A stretch of 59,315 bases of DNA from DASTFY01 sp963829955 (GCA_963829955.1 CAWHKS010000020.1:1-59315); one strand, 5' to 3'; positions 1 through 8,868 are shown, numbered from the stretch's first letter. The notes: generated from the letters alone by a model not told the origin. Translations and numbers: made by a program.

Positions 1-51
1 GCCTCCTCCCGCAACCCGTTCCGGTCAGTGCATCGTGACAGGAGGTTGACG

Positions 52-553
52 ATGACAACGATGAAGGAAGCAGCTTCCGCGGTTCCTGGCCAATAGACGA
101 ATCGCCGTGACCGGCGTCTCGCGGAAGGCCAAGGAGCACGGATCCAACACCGTGTACAAGCGTCTGCGGGACCGCGGTTACGAGGTGTTCGCGGTCAACC
201 CCAACACCGATGAGGTCGAGGGTGCCGCAGCTACCACGACTTGAAGAGCATTCCCGGTGGCGTCGATGGGGTCGTGATCGCCACTGCGGCCGACAAGGCG
301 GAGGGCACGATCCGCGAGTGCGATGAGCTCGGCATCAAGCAGGTGTGGATGCATCGGGGCCCCGGCCCGGGCAGCGTCAGTGACACGGCCACGGCTACGG
401 GCGTGCAGCACGGCATCACGGTGATCGACGGTGGGTGTCCGCTCATGTTCGAGCCGACCGCGGACTTCGGCCACAAGGTCATGCGGGTGATCTACCGGAG
501 TCATGTCCCGAAGACCGTTCGACGTCCAGCGGGCGTCGAGCCGCGCCGGCTGA
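52..553 (+). pseudogene. CoA-binding domain protein (YccU-like), frameshifted
   Basis: This is a small Rossmann-fold CoA-binding protein of the YccU type; the exact substrate is unknown. A strong Shine-Dalgarno (AGGAGG) precedes the ATG at 52. The reading starts MTTTMKEAAS, shifts frame near position 87 (one extra C), continues as RRIAVTGVSRKAKEHGSNTV (the nucleotide-binding strand and loop), shifts again near 225, and continues from 232 as YHDLKSIPGG through the conserved motifs KQVWMHRGPG and VIDGGCPLMF. A third shift near 517 would restore a natural stop at 551-553, just ahead of the next gene's ribosome site. Restored length is about 165 residues, normal for the family. All family motifs survive, so sequencing indels are as likely as real decay. 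Confidence 0.75.
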
Positions 554-575
554 CCCGACGACAGAGGAGGAAGTC

Positions 576-947
576 ATGGGCAGTCTCGAAGTCATCGCTC
601 ATGCCAAGGTCCGCCCAGGTCAGCTCGAAGGATGCAAGGAGCAGGCGGCCGAGATCGTCCGGCTGACCCACGAGCAGGACACGCACACGCTTCGTTGCGA
701 CTGGTTCATCAACTCGGACGGCACCGAGTGCGAGGTCCACGAGATGTTCCCCGACGAGCAAGGGCTGATCGAGCACAGCATGCACATCATCAAGGCGCGG
801 TCGGTTCTTTTCCGCGACTTCCGTCGACCACCAGGCGACCCTCTACGGCGAGGTCTCGCAGGACTTCATCAACCTCGTCACCGAGCGGATGGGCGCACCA
901 CGGTCTTTTCGTTCGTGCACGGGCTCGAACCGGCGACGGCCGTCTAG
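576..947 (+). pseudogene. ABM-fold (putative quinol monooxygenase-like) protein, copy 1, frameshifted
   Basis: This is the first of two adjacent paralogues with a dimeric alpha/beta-barrel (antibiotic biosynthesis monooxygenase, ABM) fold. The ATG at 576 follows GGAGG at about 565. The reading MGSLEVIAHAKVRPGQLEGC to FINSDGTECEVHE matches the intact copy at 998. Near 825 the frame slips; YGEVSQDFINLVTERMGA is read in another frame, and near 890 the original frame returns for the shared tail FSFVHGLEPATAV and stop. The two slips compensate, which suggests base-calling indels or very recent damage. The substrate is unknown; such folds often act on quinols, haem or small aromatics without cofactors. 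Confidence 0.7.
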
Positions 948-997
948 CGCACCACCGGTGGCATGGCCGCGTCCGAAGACGCTGAGAGGAGGAGGCA

Positions 998-1372
998 ATG
1001 GGACATCTGGAAGTGACAGCGCACCTCAAGATCCGCCCGGGTCAACTGGAGGGGTTCAAGGCGCAGGTGGCCGAGATCATGCGCCTGACCCGCGAGCACG
1101 ACACCCACACCCTTCGCTACGACTGGTTCATCAACTCGGATGGCACCGAATGCGAGGTTCACGAGGCCTACGTGAGTGACGAAGGGCTGATCGAACACAA
1201 CACGCACGTCATGGAAGCAAGGGCGATCCTCTTCGAGGAGTACGCCTACGACCACCGCATGAGCGTCTACGGCGAGATCTCCCAACACCTCAAGGACCTG
1301 TTCGACAAGCACGCCGGAGGAGTCACGACGTTCTCGTTCCTTCAGGGACTTGAACCCGCAGCAGCCGTCTAG
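998..1372 (+). CDS. ABM-fold (putative quinol monooxygenase-like) protein, copy 2
   Basis: This is an intact 124-residue protein with the dimeric alpha/beta-barrel ABM fold, probably cytoplasmic. The ATG at 998 has an AGGAGG site 8 bases upstream. Typical features are an N-terminal strand LEVTAHLKIRPGQ, the segment ReHDTHTLRYDWFI, and DGTECEVHEAY preceding a helix that in this fold packs against the barrel. It is a tandem duplicate of the gene at 576-947, with about 50 bp between stop and start, so the pair is probably co-transcribed and may form a hetero- or homo-oligomer. The duplication next to a WS/DGAT gene and a hydrolase might point to lipid or aromatic turnover; this is inference only. 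Confidence 0.75.
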   Translation: MGHLEVTAHLKIRPGQLEGFKAQVAEIMRLTREHDTHTLRYDWFINSDGTECEVHEAYVSDEGLIEHNTHVMEARAILFEEYAYDHRMSVYGEISQHLKDLFDKHAGGVTTFSFLQGLEPAAAV

Positions 1373-1473
1373 CAGTCGTGGGCCGGGCACGCCGAAACCG
1401 ACGAGACCCGCACGGCCATGAGCTCCCGGGTAACCGGGCCAAGGGCGCCGCAGGCGAATGGAAGGAGGCCGAG

Positions 1474-2944
1474 GTGACGACCGAAACACGCAACTTGGAA
1501 CGGTTGACCGCGTCGGACCTGTTCCTGCTGATGTGGGACGACCACGGCTGGTCGAGCGACATCGGCGGCCTCGCCATCCTCGACGGCACCAGCTTGCTCG
1601 ACCGCGAGGGTCGCGTCCGGATCGAGGCGATCCGGCAGCGACTCGAGCCAAGACTGCACCCGGTCCCCCGCTTCCGACAGCTGCTCTGCCGATGCCGGCG
1701 GGGGCTGGGCTGGCCGCTGTGGGTCGACGCTCCCTCCTTCGACCTCGCCAACCACATCCGCGTCCTTGAGCTTGCCGCTCCCGGCGGCGAAGCCCAGCTG
1801 TTGCGGGCCTGCCAGGAACTGGCGCAGCGACCGCTCGACCCCGCCCGACCGCTGTGGGAGCTGTGGCTGTTGCCCGGCCTGCCAGAGCAACGAATGGGCG
1901 CGTACTTGAAGTTGCATCACGTCATCGCCGACGGCGCCGCCGCCTTGGCTGCCTTCGGGGCGTTGCTGGACCCGACCGCCGACGCCCCCACCCCGGTCGC
2001 ACCCCCGTGGACGCCGACACCAATCCCGACCACCGGTCAGCTGCTGCGGGACAACCTGCGCCGGCGCGGCCATGAGCTTGGTCGCGGCTGGTCCGGTCTG
2101 ACCCACCCGGCCAGGACGCTCCGCACCGCCCGACAGGTGTTGCCAGCGTGGCGGGAGGTCCTCACCGAGCAACCCGCCCCACGGACCAGCCTCAACCATC
2201 CCGTCGGCGCCGAGCGTCGGCTGGTCATCGTCCGCGGCCACCTCGATCTCACCAAGCAGATCGCCCACGCCCACCACGCCAAGGTCAACGACGTGGTGCT
2301 GGCCGCCGTGACCGGCGGCCTCCGCGAGCTGCTGGCAAGCCGGGGCGAGGACGTGCCGACGCGGGCACGCGCCATGGTCACCATCACCGCCACCAAGACC
2401 AGCCTGGACAGGCCAGGGCAACAAACCCGGGTGGATGATGGTGCCGCTGCCACTCGGCGAGCCCGACCAAGTGCGCCGACTCGAGTTGATCGCCGCGGAG
2501 ACGGCCACACGCAAGGACAACGCCCGCCCCGAGGTAGGCACCGGTATCTTCCGGTTCGTCGCCGCCCAGCGCCTCTGGTACCGGATGTTTCCCCGGCAGC
2601 GGTCGGTGAACCTGGTCGTCTCCAACGTCCCCGGTCCGCCGGTGCCGCTCTACTTCGCCGGCGCGCGGCTGCTGGAGGTGTTCCCCATGATGCCGACGAT
2701 GGGCAACCTGACCCTCGTCGTCGCCGCGCTGTCCTACGCCGGGCAGCTCAACCTCACCGCCGCTGCCGACCGGGACAGCTGCCCCGACGTGGACGTGTTC
2801 GTCCAGGGTGTGCGCCGCGCCCTCGACGATCTCGCCCGATCGGTCCTTGTGCCTGAGACAGACGGTCGCGCTCTCGGGCAGAGCTCGTTCGAGCCGTCGG
2901 TCAGCGAAGCGCCGGTCGGGGGAGGCCGAACATGGGTTTCGTGA
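1474..2944 (+). CDS. WS/DGAT family wax ester synthase/diacylglycerol acyltransferase, one frameshift
   Basis: This acyl-CoA-dependent O-acyltransferase makes wax esters or triacylglycerol at the membrane surface, as known for actinobacterial storage lipid synthesis. The GTG at 1474 follows GAAGGAGG. The N-terminal half (NLERLTASDLFLLMWDDHGW) contains the catalytic HHxxxDG motif, seen as HHVIADG at about residue 149. Near 2410 a one-base indel shifts the frame; the C-terminal half continues as MMVPLPLGEPDQVRRLELI, then the conserved VNLVVSNVPGPPVPLYFAGA block, to the stop at 2942-2944. The restored length of about 490 residues is typical of the family. It overlaps the following hydrolase start by 13 bases, which suggests one operon for ester formation and cleavage. 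Confidence 0.88.
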
Positions 2945-3735
2945 CGTCGGACGGCTGCAACCTCTACTACGAGGAGGTGGGCGAAGGCCCACCGATCCTT
3001 CTGATTCACCCGGCCGGCGCCACGGCGTCGACCTGGGGCGCCGCGACCGACGAGCTGGCCCGGATCGGACGAGTGATCACCTACGACCGCCGGGGTTATG
3101 CCCGATCCGGCGGCGAACCGGTGCGCTCACTCCCCACGCATACAGCCGACGCCGCCGCGATCCTGGAGTACTTGCAGGCAGCGCCCGCCGTCGTGGTCGG
3201 CACCAGCGCCGGAGCGACGATCGCCGTCGACCTCGCAGTGCGCCGCCCGGAGCTGGTGCGGACGGTCGTCGCCCATGAGGCGGCCTGGCGGGCGATGCGC
3301 CACCCTCCCACCGCGTCGCAGGTCGCGGCGGTGGCCAAGATCGGGTCGCTCGCTCTACGCGGCCGGCACAGCGACGCCGCCGAGGCACTCTTGCGCGCCG
3401 CCTACACCTACCGTGACGGCGGAACCGCGTGGGACGCCTTCCCCGAGGAATGGCGGCACGTCGCCAGAGAAAACGCTCGTGCAGCGCTGGTGGACTTCCG
3501 AAACTCGATCGGCAACTACCCAACACCGCAAGCACTCGCGACCATCACGGTCCCCGTCGTGTGCACCTACGGCGCACGCAGCCCCGACAGCATCGCCCGC
3601 CTGACCCGATCGCTCGCCGCAGCCATCTCCACGGCGAAAACCCGTCAGATCGAAGGGGCCGGCCACGCTGCCCCCTTCGATGCAACCGCCAACTTCGTCC
3701 AGCTGATCGCCGACTCGGTCCTGAACGTTGAGTGA
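2932..3735 (+). CDS. alpha/beta-fold hydrolase
   Basis: This is an intact 267-residue alpha/beta hydrolase, probably cytoplasmic, with no signal peptide. The oxyanion-hole segment is LLIHPAGATAST, the nucleophile elbow is GTSAGA (Ser at about residue 92), the acid is probably the Asp in YGARSPD, and the catalytic His lies in EGAGHAAPF near the C terminus. The start ATG overlaps the end of the WS/DGAT gene by 13 bases, so the two are probably translationally coupled. The substrate cannot be read from sequence; esterase, lipase or epoxide-hydrolase-like activity is possible. The position after an acyltransferase favours an ester substrate. Confidence 0.85.
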   Translation: MGFVTSDGCNLYYEEVGEGPPILLIHPAGATASTWGAATDELARIGRVITYDRRGYARSGGEPVRSLPTHTADAAAILEYLQAAPAVVVGTSAGATIAVDLAVRRPELVRTVVAHEAAWRAMRHPPTASQVAAVAKIGSLALRGRHSDAAEALLRAAYTYRDGGTAWDAFPEEWRHVARENARAALVDFRNSIGNYPTPQALATITVPVVCTYGARSPDSIARLTRSLAAAISTAKTRQIEGAGHAAPFDATANFVQLIADSVLNVE

Positions 3736-3798
3736 CCACCTGCGCAGACAATCGTTCGATCACGCCGCGTCGGCTCCTGCAGCCCGTTGACACCCGGT

Positions 3799-3981
3799 GT
3801 CGGCGTGGCCCTTGATCCGTCGGAAGGATCGTTCGGCCTCCAACATCGACGCGGCGATCCAGCGCTTCTTCATCGCCCCGTTCTTCCAGTACTTCACCCG
3901 GCCGATGGTGTCACGGGCGATGGAGATCATCGACTCGATGCAGTTCGTGTTGGTCGCTGAGGTGCTGGGTCGCCGTGTAAG
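3799..3981 (-). mobile_element. IS256-type (mutator) transposase C-terminal remnant
   Basis: About 60 residues on the minus strand match the conserved C-terminal end of IS256-family transposases: NCIESMISIARDTIGRVKYW, then KKRWIAASMLEAERSFRRIK. In this family that block follows the last catalytic residue and includes the xNxxES...W..RW...MLEAE...R pattern. Everything upstream (the DDE domain) is missing; the preceding open reading up to 4101 does not look like transposase, so the remnant is fused to foreign sequence. No terminal inverted repeats were found. It marks past insertion and deletion at this accessory locus. Confidence 0.7.
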
Positions 3982-4170
3982 CAGCCGCTGACAGCATTTG
4001 CGGACAATGGCGACGAGCTCGTCGCGGGCGAAGTCCGCCGCAGGCAGGCCGTTTTCCGAGTAGTCGGCGTGTACGAGATCGGTGAAGCAGTCAGCGAACA
4101 ACGCGTAGCGGATCGCCTTGCCGGCAGTCGTCGCGATGGTCGAGGTGCCGGCACGTGCGGCCGACTCAGC

Positions 4171-5209
4171 TCAGTTGTCGCCGGCGATCTGTCGAGACCG
4201 CTGCTCGACACCGGGCCCGCCGTAGGGGTAGTCGGCCGGGCTGGGGTCGCTAGCCTGGTCGAGGCGGCGGATCTCGTCGTCGGAGAGGTGGACGCCGGCG
4301 GCGCCGAGGTTGTCGTCCAGTTGTTCCTGGGTGCGGGCGCCGAGGATGACTGAGCAGACCGTGGGCCGGTCGACCAGCCAGGCCAGCGCCACCTGAGCCA
4401 TCGAGAGCTCCCGGCTGCGGGCGATGTCGTCCACGGCGCCGAGCACGTCCCATGTGCGCTCGTTTGCGCCGCGCCGGTCGTAGGCCTCGACACCGCGGTC
4501 GGGGTTCTCGCCCGAGCCGGGTGGAACCGGTGGGCCGCTCGTCGCGGCGGTACTTCCCGGTGAGCCATCCACCACCCAGCGGCGACCACGGCAGCAGGCC
4601 GAGGCCTTCGGACTGGCAGGCGGGCACGATCTCCCACTCCACCTCCCGGGCCAGGAGGTTGTATTGCGGCTGCAGCGTGATGGGCCGCACCAAACCGCGG
4701 ACGTCGGCCACGTCCACCGCCTTCTGGATCTGCCAGCCGGTGAAGTTGGACAGGCCAACGTAGTGGATCTTGCCGGCGCGCACGGCGGAATCGAGGAACG
4801 TCAAGGTCTCTTCGACCGGGGTGTACGGGTCCCAGGCGTGCACCTGGTACAGATCGATCGTGTCGACCCCCAAGCGGCCCAAGCTGGCGTCGAGGGCCCG
4901 GGCGAGGTGACGTCGGGACAGCCCGACCTCATTGGGACCCGCACCGGTCGCGAAGCGTCCCTTCGTCGCCAACACGACGTGATCGCGAATCTCTGGCAGC
5001 CGTTTGGCCAGCCAACGACCGATGATCTGCTCCGAGCCGCCGTTGCTGTACACGTCCGCAGTGTCGACCAGGTTGCCGCCGACCTCGACGAACCGGTCGA
5101 GCTGGGCGTGGGCGGCCTCCTCGTCGGTCTCGGTCCCGAACGTCATCGTTCCGAGCGCCAGCGTCGACACGCTGACACCACTCGATCCCAAAATGCGGTA
5201 CTCCATCAT
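4171..5209 (-). CDS. aldo/keto reductase, one frameshift
   Basis: This is an NADPH-dependent aldo/keto reductase with a TIM barrel, cytoplasmic. The start MMEYRILGSSGVSVSTLALG follows an AAGGAGAGG site. The catalytic tetrad is visible: Asp and Tyr in VDTADVYSNGGSE, Lys in VLATKGR and His in YQVHAWDP. NADPH-binding segments are LLPWSPLGGGWLTGKY and, after a frameshift near 4520, VILGARTQEQLDDNL. The frame-restored protein ends at 4171 and is about 345 residues, as usual. It is a single-gene unit; the physiological substrate is unknown. Confidence 0.88.
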
Positions 5210-5500
5210 GATCTACCTCTCCTTCTTGTCGCGGCCGTCAAGGTTCTCCTGCAGGCTCTCCATCTTCGTGCTGCCGGGATCGGACCGGTCCACGACTACG
5301 ACGGCCCATCATGCGCCACCAGGTCCTCGCCCGTGGCCCTCAAGTGCCTTGCGGACGGTGGGCCGGTAGGCGGCCTGCGAGGCCTGGCCAGGGTGCCGGA
5401 GCGCTGCGCATGACGCCGACGACGGGACACACTCGGACAAGGCCGTGCTCGTCGGGTTGGCTCCGAACGGGTCATGCCGCAGCTCGGTGAGCATGGGCCG

Positions 5501-5995
5501 ATGGCCTACATCGTGAACCGAAACGACCACTTCTACGTCGTCGCCTACGACGGCGTCGACCCCATCACAGGCCGAGAACGACGACGCTGGCATCCCGCCG
5601 GCCGATCCCACGCCGACGCCGAAACCATCGCCGCTTCCCTCACCGTCCGGTCAGCGCTCACTGCGCCGGGCACCTCGATCACCACCAGAGACTTCCTGGC
5701 CGAGCAGTGGATGCCTCGGCGAAGCGCCCTGCTGCGACCGACCACCGCACATCGCTACGCATGGATGGTCGAGCACTACATCTGCCCTCGCATCGGTGCC
5801 GTACCGCTCCGGCGGCTACGCGTTGACCACCTCGACGAGCTGTACGCCGACCTGCTCACCCGCGGCGGGCACACCGGCGCGGCACTGGCGCCCAAGACCG
5901 TCTATGACGTTCACGTCATCGTCCGTTCGGCCCTGGCCGACGCGACCCGCCGTCAGCTCATCGGCGTCAACGTCGCCTTGCTCGCTCAAGCACCA
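5501..5995 (+). pseudogene. tyrosine recombinase (phage integrase), N-terminal fragment
   Basis: This is the N-terminal half of a phage-type tyrosine recombinase. The reading MAYIVNRNDHFYVVAYDGVD to KTVYDVHVIVRSALADATRR covers an AP2-like arm-binding segment and the SAM-like core-binding domain (RYAWMVEHYICPRIG). The catalytic domain (R-H-x-x-R-H-Y) is absent: after about 5990 the sequence becomes the antisense of an amidohydrolase tail. It is a paralogue of the integrase at 27529-28684, in the same orientation, and the similarity continues about 50 bases upstream of both starts. It cannot be active and is a scar of recombination or replacement. Confidence 0.82.
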
Positions 5996-6300
5996 CGATC
6001 CCAACCGCGTTCCGTCGGCGCCGGCCGCGGTCCGCGCACCAGGATCGACTCGGGGTGCTCGGGCCGACTGGGAACGGCGCCCGTCGGCTCCGCCCGGTCG
6101 AACGCAACCTCTCCCGACACGAGGGTGGCCACGAAGCCAGGAGCACGCTGGTCGAAGCGAGCGGCGCCCGTGGGCAGATCGGCGACCAGCTCCCGCGGCT
6201 CCACAGTGAGCTCGGCGAAGTCGATCACGTTCATGTCGGCCTTCATCCCAGGTGCAATCGCGCCCCTGTCCAGCAGGCCGTAGTGAACGAGGCGTTGCTC
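5986..6300 (-). pseudogene. amidohydrolase (N-acyl-D-amino-acid deacylase type) C-terminal fragment
   Basis: On the minus strand, LLDRGAIAPGMKADMNVIDF, then ELVADLPTGAARFDQRAPGF and ATLVSGEVAFD, match the C-terminal beta-sandwich end of amidohydrolase family 3 / D-aminoacylase proteins, where DRG.IAPGM.AD..V.D and V.SGE are hallmarks. The metal-binding barrel is missing; upstream of about 6300 no homologous reading was found. The fragment abuts and runs antisense to the end of the truncated integrase at 5501-5995, so a recombination joint lies at about 5.99 kb. Confidence 0.7.
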
Positions 6301-6417
6301 AGCTCCCTGTCGGACACGTTCCCGGCCTGGGCCCTTACCAACGGGCGCCGGCTGTGTCCGGCACCAACGTCGGAGGGAGTTGGGAAGATGTCGCCGTAAA
6401 GAACGGTTGACTCGCCC

Positions 6418-7038
6418 ATGGCGACTCCCGACCGACTCACGTACTACTTCGACCCGGCCTGTCCGTGGACCTGGATGACCTCTCGCTGGCTCGTCGACGC
6501 AGCCGGCCAGACCGGTGCGGACATCGAGTGGCGCAACCTGAGCCTGGCGGTCGTCAACGTGGACCGCGAGATCCCCGAGCAGTACCGGTCGGCGGTGGAG
6601 GCCGGAGTCCGGGCGCATCGCGTGATCGCCGCGCTGCGGGCCGAGGACCGGAACCACATGGTCGGCGAGTTCTACACCGAGTGGGGCCGGCGCGTGCATC
6701 ACGACGGGCGCGAGCCGTCGACGACCCTGGCCGCCGAGGTGGCCGAGGCCGTGGGCGCCGGCAAGTGGGCGCCGGCGGCAGACGACGAGTCGTGGGACGC
6801 CGAGGTCAAGCGCTCGACCGACGAAGGCCAAGCACTGGCCGGAGGCGACGTCGGGTCCCCTGTCCTCTCGTTCGGTTCGCCGGCCGTCGGCGTGTTCGGG
6901 CCGATCGTGTCACCACCGCCGCAGGGCGCCGAGGCCGTGGCGCTGCTCGAGCACGTGACCGCCACGATCGCCAGCCCGGGCTTCTACGAGCTCAAGCGCA
7001 ACCGCACCGCCGGCCCTCAACTCGGTCCTCGTCCATAG
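6418..7038 (+). CDS. DsbA-family thioredoxin-fold protein, mycothiol-dependent nitroreductase-like (Rv2466c type)
   Basis: This is an intact 206-residue DsbA-like oxidoreductase of the 2-hydroxychromene-isomerase/Rv2466c group, which in mycobacteria uses mycothiol as reductant. The start MATPDRLTYYFDPACPWTWM carries a CPWT motif (Cys at about residue 15) in place of the DsbA CxxC. Family features follow: WRNLSLAVVN, PEQYRSAVEAGVRAHRVI, the cis-Pro loop GSPVLSF, and VFGPIVSPPP plus the C-terminal FYELKRNR. No signal peptide is present, so it is cytoplasmic. It supports a mycothiol-producing actinobacterial host. It is a single gene; no operon partner is obvious. Confidence 0.85.
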   Translation: MATPDRLTYYFDPACPWTWMTSRWLVDAAGQTGADIEWRNLSLAVVNVDREIPEQYRSAVEAGVRAHRVIAALRAEDRNHMVGEFYTEWGRRVHHDGREPSTTLAAEVAEAVGAGKWAPAADDESWDAEVKRSTDEGQALAGGDVGSPVLSFGSPAVGVFGPIVSPPPQGAEAVALLEHVTATIASPGFYELKRNRTAGPQLGPRP

Positions 7039-7264
7039 GCAACACCCTGGCAGCGGCCCGTCGAGCCGCTCACGCGTCGCGTCGAGCGCCCGGCTCGTAC
7101 CGCCAGCGTTCGTCGGCCGATCAGTGGGCGCTGGAGGGCTCGAAACCCGATCTCCTCCTTGTGACGCGGCGACCGCTGTTCGGTGCGTCCGAATCGCAAG
7201 CGGGATGCACTCGGCGGTCATCAGACGCCCTCTCGGGCTCTTGCGAGTCTGGGAGGATGTCCGT

Positions 7265-7465
7265 GTGGGGTTCGCGTTCATCAGCTATCCCAGGACGGAC
7301 GCCTCGTATATCGAGCGCCTGGCCGCGGAGCTGAGCCGACGACACCTGGAGTTCTGGTACGACCGCCGGATCACGTCATGCGGTCGCGCCCTCTGCGAAG
7401 GCGGTGAGCGCCGCAACGGTCGAACTCCACAGCGCCAGCGGCGTTCGTCGAAGCCTAGATGCTGA
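7265..7465 (+). pseudogene. TIR-domain protein fragment
   Basis: A GTG start at 7265 opens a reading VGFAFISYPRTDASYIERLA followed by ELSRRHLEFWYDRRI. This is the first strand, helix and second strand of a Toll/interleukin-receptor (TIR) domain (FISY.R.D...V..L...L....FWYD). After about 38 residues the similarity stops and the frame runs to a stop at 7465 without the catalytic Glu helix. The fragment ends tail-to-tail against the DsrE gene. TIR proteins often belong to NAD-depleting defence or signalling systems; this remnant is too short to work. Confidence 0.55.
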
Positions 7466-7816
7466 CCACCCGGTCGGCGGTTTCGATCAGCCGAGCGACA
7501 TCTGGTGGTGTGACCCACTGCCCGCCGATCGCCGTCAGGTCCTCGTCGGTCGCCCCACGGGCGACCGCACATCCCTTTCAAACATGGATCGCCAGGTTGT
7601 CGTGCTGCGCCTTGGCGAGCAGGTCGCGCACGGGTGGCACGCCGACGCCCTCCAGACTTTCGCGCACGCCGCTCTTCAGCAGTTCGGTGGCGTCTCCGGC
7701 AAGTACGACATCGACGTCGTGCCCGACTTCCAGCGACCCGTTGACGGCGAGGTGAAGTGGGATCGAGGCGCGGTCGGGTCGGAGGTGCCAGCCGTGGTCA
7801 TGTACAGCATTCGCAT
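7455..7816 (-). CDS. DsrE-family protein, predicted selenoprotein (in-frame TGA in a UxxC motif); one frameshift
   Basis: This is a DsrE/YchN-like small sulfur-relay fold protein. The ATG at 7816 begins MRMLYMTTAGTSDPT; a single missing base near 7772 shifts the frame, which continues ASIPLHLAVNGSLEVGHDVD, VVLAGDATELL and VGVPPVRDLLAKAQ. At 7578-7580 the codon TGA occurs where relatives carry the first Cys of a CxxC motif; the same frame then continues KGCAVARGATDEDL, WVTPPDVARLIETADRVV to a TAG at 7455. Read with Sec, the protein has 120 residues with Sec80 and Cys83 (U-K-G-C). A perfect hairpin follows the TGA (separate entry). DsrE-like selenoproteins are known from metagenomes. The alternative is a Cys-to-stop mutation or base error. 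Confidence 0.72.
7548..7566 (-). promoter_or_regulatory. candidate bacterial SECIS element of the DsrE-like gene
   Basis: Reading along the minus strand after the TGA (7580-7578), 11 bases precede an 8-bp perfect stem, GGTCGCCC paired with GGGCGACC, closed by the 3-base loop GTG. The loop begins 19 bases after the TGA. Bacterial SECIS elements need a short stem-loop just inside the coding region with a G in the first two loop positions at roughly 16-37 bases from the UGA; all hold here. Confidence 0.65.
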
Positions 7817-8037
7817 GAGCGGAGCGTATGCGGCTGTCGCGCGGCCCATGCCACAAGCCCGAAGCGGTGGGCAGGCCGCGCAGGGCCAGGACACACGGAG
7901 ACCGCGCCCACCTACCGGCACCTCGTCCACCGCGCGTTGCGCGAAGAGGAGCGCCTCATCGAGCGTTTACAGGCCGAAGTACAACAAGGTCCACAACGGA
8001 CCGACGAAGCCGCGCACCAGCACCCCGAAGCGTGCCG

Positions 8038-8337
8038 CTAGCTGCTCGCCCCCCGGAACTCGATCGCCTCCATGGCGAGGCGTGCATTGTCCGCGATCTC
8101 CACCACGGGATGCACCTCGAAGTCGAAGTACACCCCGAAGATCGCCGTATCGCGAGCGATCGTCGCCGGATCATCGGTTTCGACGACGGCGTACCCACCT
8201 TGCCCGTCGACTCGCCCAAGGAACTCCTTGAACGTGGCGTTCGCCGACGGCGCCCACCTCGAGAAAACGCCGAGGCCCTCCCTGGCCTCCGCATCGCCGC
8301 TGTTCGGCTTGCTGACCCATGACAGCACGTACTTCAT
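8038..8337 (-). CDS. DUF3303 family protein
   Basis: This is an intact 99-residue protein beginning MKYVLSWVSK after a GGGGGGA ribosome site. It matches the DUF3303 family, a ferredoxin-like dimeric alpha/beta fold: FSRWAPSANATFKEFLGRVD, GGYAVVETDDPATIA and the C-terminal strand FEVHPVVEIADNA. No signal or membrane segment is seen. The function is unknown; such small barrels often bind hydrophobic ligands. It is read in the same direction as the downstream DsrE gene but with a gap of more than 200 bases, so co-transcription is uncertain. Confidence 0.75.
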   Translation of the reverse strand: MKYVLSWVSKPNSGDAEAREGLGVFSRWAPSANATFKEFLGRVDGQGGYAVVETDDPATIARDTAIFGVYFDFEVHPVVEIADNARLAMEAIEFRGASS

Positions 8338-8389
8338 CCGTCCCCCCTTTGTTGCGGCGACACCGTAGTCCGTTGGGCGGTGCGCGCCG

Positions 8390-8868
8390 CAGGCAGCGGC
8401 GGCTCCCCTCAGCTACCGGCGATGGCTCGACCCGCCCAACGCCGTGCTCGGGTCGTCGTTGTCGCTGTTGCTCTTCGCCGGCGGACCGAGCTGGCCGGCC
8501 ACAACCGTCGCCGACGAGCTACGACACCTGCGCACCTGCGAGGTCGAGTCGCTGCTCGTGAGCGGTGCCCTCGACATCTCCACCCCACCACAGACCGCGA
8601 GGCAAGAGGCACTCCCGCTGCTGACACGGGGCGAACAGGTAGTGGTGCCGAACGCCTCGCACGTCGACGACCTGTAGGACTGCAGCCTGAAGCCATCCAG
8701 TCGCTAGTCACGCGCTTCTCCGACACCGGCGACATCGACGACCGCTTCGACCCCGCCGTGCCGCGACTGTCCCCGCCGATGCGGTTACCGGTCGTCACCA
8801 AGGCGACCGCTGGCGCGGCCGTCGCCGCTGCGCTCGGAATCACGCTCGGCACGCTCGCACGACGCTGA
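8390..8868 (+). pseudogene. alpha/beta hydrolase C-terminal fragment, frameshifted
   Basis: A truncated reading without a start covers RWLDPPNAVLGSSLSLLLFA, then CEVESLLVSGALDISTPP (the acid-bearing strand and loop of TAP-like alpha/beta hydrolases), GEQVVVPNASHVDDL (the catalytic His region) and, after an indel near 8676, LQPEAIQSLVTRFSDTGDID to the stop at 8868. The C terminus includes a hydrophobic stretch, TAGAAVAAALGITLG. The nucleophile half is missing upstream of 8390, so the gene is dead. A TAG, not a TGA, interrupts the first frame, so recoding is not indicated. Confidence 0.65.

Noticed and set aside
3982..4170. Reading upstream of the IS256 remnant (AGKAIRYALFADCFTDLVHA) as part of the transposase
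   Set aside because: It does not resemble the DDE domain of IS256 proteins; no family could be assigned, so it is left unannotated.
8675..8677. Possible recoded stop in the alpha/beta hydrolase fragment
   Set aside because: The codon is TAG, the continuation is in another frame, and the 5' half of the gene is missing, so this is an indel in a dead gene.
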